Below, piece after piece: positions 1-6,462 of a stretch of DNA of 10,110 nt. Under the pieces are notes generated by a model that saw nothing but the letters and a program-made list of their open reading frames with translations, was not told the origin of the DNA and searched no databases. Each line of letters begins with the position of its first letter. Position 1 is the stretch's first letter. The stretch lies in NCBI GenBank assembly GCA_009733575.1, contig ML770351.1:1-10110 (forward strand), in the 5' to 3' direction. The position numbers and the translations under genes are program-made. This DNA comes from Gymnopus androsaceus JB14 (lineage: Eukaryota > Basidiomycota > Agaricomycetes > Agaricales > Omphalotaceae).

Positions 1-326
1 GCTGGTAGTCAAGTCGACGCGTGAGTCGAAAAGCGGAAGCCAGAACAAGCGTGTATTGAGAAAATAGATGAATTGACAAGAGTCTAAGAAAATAGAGAGA
101 AAACAAGAGATACGGGAGGTAAACAAGTTAATATCAAGACAAGAGGTCCTCTAAGGGAGTTTACAGGTTATATAGGTGCGGGATGTAGGATTGGTGAATA
201 GTAGGTATGTACGGAAGTAGCCGGGATACGTCGTAGGTTTAGCGGGCGGTTGTCAGGTCAGTAGGGTAGGTTATGCATATGATCGGAAGGGTTTGGGGGT
301 TGAGGATAGAGAAACGGTGGTACTGG
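1..326. other. left flank, no recognisable gene
   Basis: I see no convincing coding frame, RNA gene or transposon end in this stretch. The plus strand is purine-rich, with many GGT, AGG and GGG runs. It lies outside the inverted repeat that starts at 327 and may be flanking host DNA or an older, unrecognisable repeat. Confidence 0.5.
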
Positions 327-355
327 GCATGACAAAAATGGTCTGGGCCTGGGAT
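327..355 (+). repeat. left terminal inverted repeat of an old interrupted element
   Basis: This segment matches the reverse complement of 9082-9111. The shared core is a perfect AAAAATGGTCTGGGCCT, and GCAT on the outer side and GGAT on the inner side also agree, with a one-base gap and two mismatches. Both copies run inward into CCTGAGG/CCTAGG-rich arrays, which supports paired ends of one element rather than a chance match. I found no clear target-site duplication just outside the two copies, so the exact ends are uncertain. Confidence 0.55.
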
Positions 356-384
356 AGGCTATAGGTTAGACTAGTATGACCTGG

Positions 385-476
385 GTGACTTAGGCCACCT
401 AGGAATATGCCCAAATCCTGATATCACTTGAGAGTGACTTAGGCTACCTAGGAATATGCTCAAATCCTGATATCAC
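385..476 (+). repeat. 49-bp direct tandem duplication
   Basis: The unit starting GTGACTTAGG at 385 is repeated from 434 with two clear differences (GCC/GCT and GCCC/GCTC) before the match fades near 476. Each copy contains CTTAGG and CCTAGG, variants of the motif in the neighbouring array, so the duplication is probably part of the subterminal repeat region of the old inverted-repeat element. Confidence 0.8.
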
Positions 477-495
477 CAGAGGGAGCCTCCTGCAG

Positions 496-584
496 CCTGA
501 GCACAACCTGAGCACAACCTGAGTACAACCTGAGGGAGCCTGGGGCAGCCTGAACAAGCCTGAGGAAGCCTGGGACAGCCTGAG
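496..584 (+). repeat. left array of 10-11 bp CCTGAG iterons
   Basis: CCTGAG or a close variant (CCTGGG, CCTGAA) begins at 496, 507, 518, 529, 539, 549, 559, 569 and 579. The first three spacings are 11 bp and the last five are 10 bp, close to one helical turn of DNA. The same unit occurs in reverse complement at 2635-2729. Such spacing would suit repeated protein binding on one face of DNA, for example transposase, but it could also be a simple minisatellite. Confidence 0.8.
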
Positions 585-741
585 ATTTATCTAGAACTAG
601 GATTACAAGTTAAATAGCTTCAATAAACTAGTACATTGAAATATAATGTGTAGAAATATCGTTCAAAGAACAGTAGACACCCCAATTATTGGAATTTATC
701 TACATATAATTGCATAAAATAAGCGCCCAAATAAGCGCCAA
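585..741. other. AT-rich inner segment of the old inverted-repeat element
   Basis: No gene is visible. A TATTGGAATTTATC stretch at 687 resembles the start of element A's LTRs but has no partner or flanking repeat to support it. A 12-bp direct repeat with AATAAGCGCC lies just before the insertion point of element A. Confidence 0.4.
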
Positions 742-746
742 ACCGC
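742..746 (+). repeat. target-site duplication ACCGC, left copy (element A)
   Basis: ACCGC directly precedes the TGTTGG start of element A's 5' LTR and is repeated exactly at 2300-2304, directly after the 3' LTR end. Five base pairs is the usual target duplication of Ty1/copia integrases. A single 5-bp match could be chance, but its exact abutment on both predicted ends makes that less likely. Confidence 0.65.
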
Positions 747-1071
747 TGTTGGAATTTGATAAATTCAGTTTTGCAAGCTGGATTCGGCAAGTCTACAGAA
801 GTATTATTATCACTGACATCACTCATTCTAACTATGGATTATTTACCCTTCGTACCCACTATGGTGTAATCTCTTGCAACGATGTGATATCGTTACTTCT
901 CATGATATCCACTTATGATACTTGATACTTATGACATGTGAACTCTTAACAAGTATATAAACAAGTAGTACTTCAGTATGTACTTCACTCGTTTGCCTCC
1001 GGGCCCAAGAGAGGTCAAACGTTCAATCATAACTCTTTTACTGCCTATGCTTTAAATTGTTTATTCCCACA
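747..1071 (+). repeat. element A 5' LTR
   Basis: It starts TGTTGGAATTTG and ends near TTATTCCCACA, giving a degraded TGTTGG...CCCACA inverted terminus. A TATATAA box at 954-960 is followed about 30 bp later by a block (987-1027) shared with the 3' LTR at 36 of 41 positions. Outside that block, similarity between the two LTRs is patchy. The 3' boundary is set by alignment with the other LTR and may be off by a few bases. Confidence 0.6.
954..960 (+). promoter_or_regulatory. TATA box in element A 5' LTR
   Basis: TATATAA sits about 30 bp upstream of the conserved LTR block at 987. The 3' LTR has TATAAAT at 2192-2198 in the equivalent place, so both copies keep a promoter-like layout. Confidence 0.5.
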
Positions 1072-1610
1072 CAAACGAGTCGCGGGTGGCCCCCGCTCAC
1101 CACAGCTGCCTCTACTTTCAATTTTATTCCCCATTTCACTCCTATCCAACCCATCTCATTTTATTCGCTGCGTATCCACCCTGTTTCGAGCTTGTATGCT
1201 CAGGTTTGCAACTCGGATAGTTGCCTTGCTGTTTTGGTGGAACGTGAGCTGCACAGTGTAGCTGTGGCAGAGGGAATGCGAATCAGGAAGCTCAGGACTT
1301 CATTTTGGGTAATCGGGAATTGTTGTTATTGAGCTTGGAATGCTCACCGTTGCTCTGGAGATTGCTAGAGGCTTGCGTAGGCTGCAAGGATGCCTCGCTG
1401 TTCATCATTATTTCATCATACTATCCCTTTCCAACACTAGATCATCATTCCCCAGTCGCACTCGAGACATTCATCATTTATTGCTGTCACAGAATGCAAT
1501 ACTTTTTGCGACACTCACACAACTTCATTGATCAAACCTTATTTTATTCCAACGTCGGACACATGATACTCAACATCATGGTCAATTCTATTCCGCACTA
1601 TGGGAACTCT

Positions 1611-1643
1611 CACCATCATCATCACCATCACCATCATCATCAT
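1611..1643 (+). repeat. CAT/CAC trinucleotide microsatellite
   Basis: About eleven CAT or CAC triplets run in phase. In one reading frame they encode a histidine run, but the frame around it has no protein-like features, so this is best read as a microsatellite within the interior of element A. Confidence 0.8.
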
Positions 1644-2003
1644 ATCCTTGCCTAATTTAGACTCTGCATGTGTTGTGAGTCATGTGAAGTGCTGAATGCA
1701 CTTATTATTGGTTGTGCTGCAAGCAAACCATTGTTTAGAGCTGAGTGCTCTATATTGGATGCCAGTGTTGCATCATGGAAGGTCGGACACCTTCGGCTGT
1801 GCAGGATAATTGATTGGATCGGTTGAACTGCTGTTCAAATCCCTATTTCATCATCTTCATGTCAAAGTGGTAACTCGGAATAGAGTTTAGGCCCACAAAT
1901 TCACAGGGAAATTGTTATCAGGGAAATGCATTCGTATATGCAGGTTAGGTTGAGGGACAAGGTTGGAACATGTTTTATTGCAGCATATAATCAAGGTATT
2001 ATT

Positions 2004-2045
2004 GGCAAACACTTCGCTGCATCTATAGGATTTGCAAAGGTTTGA
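2004..2045 (+). pseudogene. relic of copia pol C-terminus (RNase H tail) in element A
   Basis: The last 13 codons before the TGA at 2043-2045 read K-H-F-A-A-S-I-G-F-A-K-V, against K-H-F-A-A-S-M-G-L-A-K-V at the end of the pol frame of element B (8583-8622). In both elements the stop codon runs straight into the polypurine tract and then the 3' LTR. Similarity disappears upstream of about 2004, so only this tail survives. It shows that element A descends from a relative of element B and fixes its strand. Confidence 0.8.
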
Positions 2046-2052
2046 GGGGAAG

Positions 2053-2299
2053 TGTTGGAATTTATAGAAAATCTATTTTAACCACATTACAACATACTTA
2101 CGATTTTCTGATATCACAGAAATATCTGTGCATATATTCACATAGTATCCACTTACTATATGTGATAGTTATGACATATTCATTTTGTAGGTATAAATAC
2201 TACTTGTAGATACACATGTACGGTACTCGTTTGCCTCTGGGCCCGCATGAGGTCAAACGTTCAATAAATCTGTTGCAGTCCTTTTTTTAATTTCCAATA
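2053..2299 (+). repeat. element A 3' LTR
   Basis: It begins TGTTGGAATTTAT after the purine-rich tract and ends TTTCCAATA, directly before the ACCGC repeat. It carries TATAAAT at 2192-2198 and the conserved block at 2225-2265. Its CCAATA end is non-canonical (TG...TA instead of TG...CA), like the LTRs of element B. Confidence 0.65.
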
Positions 2300-2304
2300 A
2301 CCGC
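2300..2304 (+). repeat. target-site duplication ACCGC, right copy (element A)
   Basis: It exactly repeats 742-746 and abuts the 3' LTR end at 2299. Confidence 0.65.
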
Positions 2305-2634
2305 GTGGGCACCTGTAGACTGCATACAATTATAAGTCTGTTGATGGGGTCAAATCAGATTCATCATGAAGTAACAGTTAACTTGATAAATATGTTAGTC
2401 TACTTGAACTTGAGTTAAAAATACTTAAGTGAGGTGTTCCGAGTCATAAGTTAAGGCCAGTAAAACATTAATGAGTCTCAAAAAATAAGTTCACTTTGAA
2501 ATAAGTCAAAAATCCATGAGTTTAATAAGATAATAAGGTTTAAGTAATATAAATGTGGAAATTGAGCAAAAAGATACAGCTGAATAATAAAGTATGAGAA
2601 TTATTTTTTGGGTTGTATAACTCAGCAGAAGTAT
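2305..2634. other. AT-rich inner segment of the old element, no gene
   Basis: I see no coding frame, RNA gene or strong repeat here. The segment joins element A to the inverted CCTGAGG array. With 585-741 it would form the AT-rich core of the ancestral inverted-repeat element, roughly 500 bp and apparently non-coding, which suggests a non-autonomous unit. Confidence 0.45.
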
Positions 2635-2729
2635 CCCTAGGTTACCTCAAGTTGCCTCAGGCTTCCCAGGTTTCCTCAGGCTTCCCAGGCTTCCTCAGGC
2701 TCCCTCAGGATTCCTTCAAGAAGCCCAGG
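2635..2729 (-). repeat. inverted array of 9-11 bp CCTGAGG iterons
   Basis: Read on the minus strand, the segment is a run of CCTGAGG, CCTGGG, CTTGAGG and CCTAGGG units followed by 2-4 variable bases, spaced 9-11 bp. This is the unit of the plus-strand array at 496-584 in opposite orientation, as expected of the subterminal parts of the two arms of one inverted-repeat element. Element B inserted just outside this array, at 2739-2743. Confidence 0.8.
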
Positions 2730-2738
2730 AATAAAGGG

Positions 2739-2743
2739 GTGGA
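2739..2743 (+). repeat. target-site duplication GTGGA, left copy (element B)
   Basis: GTGGA precedes the 5' LTR and is repeated exactly after the 3' LTR at 8993-8997. With the near-identical LTRs this shows a single intact integration event. Confidence 0.95.
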
Positions 2744-3105
2744 TGTTGGAATATCAAAGGTAAATATATTCTATTGAACTATACATGGAACACTTTCTCA
2801 TAGTATCCACTTGTTTGTATCACCATCCCATGCACTCCACTGTTATCGTCTCGCAGACTCCACATAGTCTCTCACTGTATCCACTTACTATCTCGCAGTA
2901 CCCACTTTACCGTATGGACAGTAGCCACACATATTCACGCAGTAGCCACTTGCCCGATATATTGTTTGTACATAGGACTGTATATAAGCCTAGGTAGCAT
3001 ACCCTGTAATACCACCGTTGTCCCCATCGATCTGTGTGATTGTTACTACTAAGTCCTGTGTGGACTTATTGCTGCTACTTCCTATTTAGGAACGTAACTC
3101 TAATA
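2744..3105 (+). repeat. element B 5' LTR
   Basis: The 362-bp repeat runs from TGTTGGAATATC to CTCTAATA. The ends are fixed by alignment with the 3' LTR (8630-8992), by the GTGGA duplication outside, and by the primer site starting at 3106. Differences from the 3' LTR are A/G at 2800, 2874 and 2890, C/T at 2894 and 2938, and one C fewer in the C-run near 3022-3025. Short frames that run through the LTR are not genes. Confidence 0.96.
2981..2988 (+). promoter_or_regulatory. TATA box of element B promoter (5' LTR)
   Basis: TATATAAG lies about 120 bp before the end of the LTR, in a position suited to starting genomic RNA within the LTR. The same octamer is kept in the 3' LTR at 8867-8874. Confidence 0.65.
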
Positions 3106-3120
3106 GGTTATGGGCCCCGG
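3106..3120 (+). promoter_or_regulatory. primer-binding site for an initiator tRNA-Met half molecule
   Basis: GGTTATGGGCCCCGG follows the LTR with no spacer. It is not complementary to a tRNA 3' CCA end (it lacks TGG at its start) but to the anticodon loop and 5' anticodon stem of initiator tRNA-Met, whose loop reads CCCATAA. Drosophila copia and yeast Ty5 are known to prime from such a half tRNA cut in the anticodon loop. The match here is recognition from knowledge of those elements; the host tRNA itself is not in the window. Confidence 0.85.
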
Positions 3121-4281
3121 CCTTAACCATTGACGCATCATATTGCTGTAACGCTTGTTCATGCCACCCAGGCCAGATCCTCCACCACTACAAACTCGAC
3201 AGGAGATAAAATCACAACAAGCACCACCACCAGTAACTCGACAATGTTCCATCGCATCGGAACAAGCCAGCTCATCAAGTAGCAAAGCTGTAACACCACA
3301 GCAGAGATCAGCACCATTACCTCCCACAGATGACACTGTTCCTTGTAAAGGACACCCACACATCTTTGACATCGACGAATTAGTCGACAGGTACAAGAAC
3401 CGAACCACTGAAAAGTGGAGCCAGTGCAACAAACAACATTGCCTAAATTGATACAACGTACCTTGGACAGGTAAATTAGCGAATTTTGCGAAACCCATTG
3501 TGAAAGATCAGGAGGCAATTATCAGAACCCACCTATGACACATCGCCGACGACAACAAAGACAACGACGAAGAAGAGGATACTGAAGCACCTGTTGCTCA
3601 GCCTATAGCATCATCCTCCCAACAGCATACTCCCGCTCCATCCCAATCACCTGCACCGAAACGCGAACCAACCCCACCTACACCTCCACAACTATCTCCA
3701 CAGGGCACTGCACCCCAATTTCCATATTCAAATACGGAACCACCTTCTCCACACAGATCCCCATCGCCATCAGATCCTGGATCACCAGGTGCTTTAATTG
3801 CTGATTCCGACGACGACAAAGAAATGTCTAAAGCAAATAAAGCTTTTGATAAGGTTACAACCTTGAAGTCGGACGGATCAAATTGGGACACGTGGAAAAC
3901 TCGAGTGGAATTTGCAGCCAGATCTATTGGCTATCAGCGTTATTTGGAATGGAATCTGCAACCTGATCTTGCTCAAGGATCAAATGAGGAGCATAGGGGA
4001 AAGGATAGTGATTTGCTAAATGCGATCATTGGCAGGTTATTGGATGGAATATTCCGAAGGTATAGGCACTACGACAACACGAAGCAGTTGTGGGAAAATT
4101 TACTCGCTGATTATGATTCTAAAAACGCTCTTACTGAATCATTTTTACAAAGACGACTCCACACTATGCGATGCTCGGACCCATCCAAGGTCAATAAACA
4201 TTTGGACGACATGATCAGCATCCGCGACAATCTCACGACTAGGGGAATCGATATCAATGACAATATATTTGTCAACACCAT

Positions 4282-4284
4282 TAT
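4282..4284 (+). repeat. target-site duplication TAT, left copy (inserted element)
   Basis: TAT precedes the CACACC terminus and recurs at 4900-4902. Taking out the element with one TAT joins gag cleanly in frame (codons for T-I-M-S at the junction), which confirms the 3-bp duplication. Confidence 0.88.
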
Positions 4285-4297
4285 CACACCGCCAATG
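4285..4297 (+). repeat. left terminal inverted repeat of the 615-bp element
   Basis: CACACCGCCAATG, perfectly inverted at 4887-4899. Just inside it is a CTTCAG/CTGAAG hairpin (4304-4320). Confidence 0.9.
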
Positions 4298-4518
4298 ATT
4301 ATACTTCAGTCAGGCTGAAGTACTTTGGGAAATGAATTATTTCAGTAAATAAGATAAATGTACTTTTTCATAAAAGTAAATAAAATAAATATTTCAATGA
4401 ACTTACGAAAGAATTACATCCAGACCCTCTGAATTTTAAATTTTAATCAGACATCTGAAAGAACACTTTTCAATTGAGCTCTGAAAGTTATAGTTTTGAT
4501 GCAGACTGAATACTTTTA

Positions 4519-4537
4519 TTTCACAATAAGTGTGAAA
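4519..4537. repeat. hairpin within the inserted element
   Basis: TTTCACA (4519-4525) and TGTGAAA (4531-4537) can pair around a 5-nt loop. The arms carry the TGAAA motif repeated through the element. Confidence 0.6.
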
Positions 4538-4590
4538 GTAACTATTTCGAAGAACCTTTCAACTGGTTCCCGAAAGACAATACTTCGATT

Positions 4591-4614
4591 CTCGGGCCGG
4601 GCCGGGCCGCCGCC
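4591..4614. repeat. GC-only island at the centre of the inserted element
   Basis: Apart from its first two or three bases the segment is pure G and C, with three GGGCC units in tandem followed by GCCGCC. It contrasts sharply with the AT-rich sequence around it and sits near the midpoint of the element. Confidence 0.75.
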
Positions 4615-4632
4615 AAACCGCACAGCGAAAGG

Positions 4633-4673
4633 CAATCTTTCAGTGAAAGATTGAATTGTTTTTTGAAACAATT
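4633..4673. repeat. two adjoining hairpins in the inserted element
   Basis: CAATCTTTCA and TGAAAGATTG (4633-4653) form a near-perfect palindrome with a single central G. It is followed without a gap by AATTGTTT/AAACAATT around a 4-nt loop (4654-4673). A third small hairpin, GAAAGC/GCTTTC, lies at 4691-4705. Confidence 0.75.
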
Positions 4674-4886
4674 ACTTTTACTCTTATTGTGAAAGCAGGG
4701 CTTTCAAGTCCTCATTGAAACCATTGTTCTCAGAGTCCAATTGAAAGCTTTCCCTTTGTACATCTATATAAGGTTCTAAATTCAGAATGTCGGAATTTAA
4801 TTTATTCTCTAATCTATTGAAATATACCTCTTCTGTATTTCTCTGAAAAAGTACGCTTCATATAGGGATTGAATTTATTTATTTCC

Positions 4887-4899
4887 CATTGGCGGTGTG
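4887..4899 (-). repeat. right terminal inverted repeat of the 615-bp element
   Basis: CATTGGCGGTGTG, the exact reverse complement of 4285-4297. Confidence 0.9.
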
Positions 4900-4902
4900 T
4901 AT
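4900..4902 (+). repeat. target-site duplication TAT, right copy (inserted element)
   Basis: It repeats 4282-4284 directly after the GGTGTG terminus. Confidence 0.88.
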
Positions 4903-4962
4903 GTCCTCTGTCCCTGACACCTTCAAAGCTACAATAAATGCATTGGCTGTTTTCTCCACTAA

Positions 4963-6462
4963 ATCCGACAAGAAATGCGACATGATCACAAGAAGGAATT
5001 GGCAAACTATGCCGGTAACAGGGGAAGAGGAGGTTTCCGAGGTTGTGGAAATTCCTTTAGGGGAAATTCCCGAGGCAGAGGCCGAGGTCGCGGAGGATCG
5101 ACGAGTCGTCAGGACTCCGTTTGCTATAACTGCGGAGGTAAAGGTCACTTTGGAAATCAATGTCCATTGGAGAAATGCAGTCAGGCCAACGAGGCCAAGG
5201 AGACGAAGGCTCCAAAAGAGAAGCAGAAGAAGAAGTCAGATGGAAACTGGAGAGATAGGCCGAAGAACAGCGAAGTGGCATCCTCATCCATGATTGAGGA
5301 AGTACCAGAGTCATCATGGGCAGCAATCGAAATTCCCACTAAGCATGGGAATCTTGTTTTCAATTTTTCTGAAATAGCTGATAAATTCAAATTAGCTCTT
5401 TCATCGCCGAGCAATCACAGATGTCAGAAATACAATTCTGATACAATGCAAAACATCAAAGTCGACAGTCTGCCACCTCTTACTCTTAATGGTGAAGAGG
5501 AGGAAGAAGTATACGTCAACGCTTACGCTGCAGCCCACAGTTACGGAGCAATTCTTTTTGACTCCGGATGCTCTACCCACATGACGCCACTCACTGACGA
5601 ACTCAGGAATCAACGGGAGATTCCAACAAGAGTCATTCAGGCTGCTAACACGGAAACCTTCACGGCAAACATCTCCGGCACACTCCATCTGGGACTTCCA
5701 ACATTTGAACAAGAAATAAGAATGTTAAAGCTCCCCAACACCCTTCTATGTCCAGACACTCCCAACACACTTGTATCACTCGATGATGATGGTTACACCA
5801 TCCATACCGCAAATGGTAAAATGATGATCAGAGATTGCCAGGGGAAACTCGTGGGAGTTATCCCAAAGATTAACGGACTATACCAGATCCCATCACGGGA
5901 ACATGCTTATTCGACTAAGATTGGCAGATTGGTATCTCTTTACGAGGCACACTGCATCTTAGGTCACCTAAACTATGCTTACGTGAAGCATATGTTCCGA
6001 GACAACCAGGTTTGTGGAATCGGATTGGATCCAAAGCAAATGGACAAACCAGAATGCCAAGCTTGTATGCTTGGGAAAGCATCCAGGTATCCTATTGCTC
6101 AGGTGCGATCATCTCCACGTGCGGAGAATTTTGGAGACGTCTTCCACATGGACGTGTGGGGACCAGCACAAGTCAGGACGGTAAACCACTGCACTTACAT
6201 GCTGACTCTAGTTGACGAAGCAACTGATTGGTTGGAGGAACCCCAAATGAAGTCAAAGGATGAGTCATTTGCACAGTACGTGGTTCTCCAAACAGGGCTC
6301 CAAACTCAATACAGCACAACTGTTAAAGTTCTCCACTCTGATCGAGGGGGAGAATTTCTCAGTAACAAATTCACGGCATATCTGGAACGTATTGGGACAC
6401 AACGACGTCTCATGGTACACGACACCCCGGAACACAATGGTATAGCGGAATGCGCACATTGA
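4963..6462 (+). pseudogene. pol segment 1: zinc knuckle, protease, integrase core
   Basis: Numbered from the ATG at 4975 (495 residues to the stop), an arginine-glycine-rich stretch (residues 17-41) precedes a CCHC zinc knuckle with C50, C53, H58 and C63, which binds RNA in the particle. The aspartic protease active site is D196-S197-G198, which would cut the polyprotein. An integrase N-terminal HHCC zinc site uses H327, H331, C361 and C364. The catalytic core has D393, D456 and E492, giving the D,D-35-E spacing of integrases, so the DNA-joining site is intact. The frame ends at TGA 6460-6462, in place of a conserved arginine three codons after the catalytic glutamate region. A cysteine at residue 24 within the RG repeat (TGT for likely CGT) looks like another CpG change. 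Confidence 0.93.

Larger units (their letters stand above)
747..2299 (+). mobile_element. element A: short, decayed, non-autonomous copia-type LTR element
   Basis: The 1553-bp unit has a 5' LTR (747-1071), about 980 bp of interior, a relic of the pol 3' end (about 2004-2045), a purine-rich tract GAGGGGAAG (2044-2052) and a 3' LTR (2053-2299). ACCGC flanks it on both sides. The interior has no gag, protease, integrase or reverse transcriptase similarity that I can see, only short frames, one of which includes a CAT-repeat. It is therefore either an internally deleted copia element or a non-autonomous derivative mobilised in trans. The LTRs are strongly diverged from each other and differ in length (325 and 247 bp), implying great age or a mosaic history. 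A recognisable primer-binding site is missing after the 5' LTR: the sequence at 1080-1096 is GC-rich but does not match the half-tRNA site of element B. Confidence 0.65.
4285..4899. mobile_element. 615-bp MITE-like terminal-inverted-repeat element in gag
   Basis: The ends CACACCGCCAATG (4285-4297) and its exact reverse complement (4887-4899) form a 13-bp perfect inverted repeat flanked by TAT on both sides. The interior has no credible coding frame; it is AT-rich with about nine GAAAG motifs, several CTTTCA complements, a set of small hairpins and a central GC-only island. These traits fit a non-autonomous DNA transposon. The 3-bp target duplication and CAC start would suit a CACTA/EnSpm relative, and a 3-bp duplication also occurs in PIF/Harbinger, but without a transposase the superfamily is not settled. 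Its length plus duplication (618 bp) is a multiple of three, so the gag frame is the same on both sides; stops within the element, first at 4316-4318, still truncate Gag. Confidence 0.88.
3161..4974 (+). pseudogene. gag of element B, interrupted
   Basis: Gag forms the virus-like particle that packages element RNA. One frame runs from ATG 3161. Codons 1-221 (to 3823) form an unusual proline-, serine- and acid-rich extension with TGA stops at 3449 and 3536. From 3824 a copia gag core (UBN2/gag-polypeptide type) follows, recognisable from DGSNWDTWK at about 3876, QLWENL near 4084 and the LDDM segment near 4201. A 615-bp element interrupts it at 4285-4899; the frame then resumes with a typical S-V-P-D-T-F-K-A-T stretch and A-V-F-S-T-K-S-D-K-K, up to about 4974. 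There the reading frame passes to that of pol, which implies an indel: the segment usually found between this point and the zinc knuckle seems shortened. An internal ATG at 3824 is an alternative gag start. Confidence 0.85.

Noticed and set aside
496..584. CRISPR-like array
   Set aside because: Units are 10-11 bp with no true spacers, and the context is eukaryotic; it is a minisatellite or iteron array.
687..746. TATTGGAATTTATC at 687 as the start of element A's 5' LTR
   Set aside because: The start at 747 (TGTTGG) gives a matching ACCGC duplication with the right end; the start at 687 has no matching flank. It may be a fragment of another LTR.
710..925. 71-residue frame spanning the left edge of element A
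   Set aside because: It crosses the TGTTGG start of the LTR and lies mostly within non-coding LTR sequence.
1080..1101. GC-rich TGGCCCCCGC near 1087 as the primer-binding site of element A
   Set aside because: It lies about 16 bp from the LTR end and I cannot match it to a tRNA with confidence.
1305..1655. 116-residue frame with a histidine run in the interior of element A
   Set aside because: The histidines come from a CAT microsatellite; no family motif is visible and other frames overlap it equally well.
2785..2997. 70-residue frame within the 5' LTR, repeated at 8671-8883
   Set aside because: It is LTR sequence holding promoter and RNA signals; the frame is kept only because the two LTRs are copies.
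3100..3518. antisense frames opposite the gag N-terminal region (also 3598-3891)
   Set aside because: They mirror low-complexity proline-rich coding on the plus strand and have no recognisable domain.
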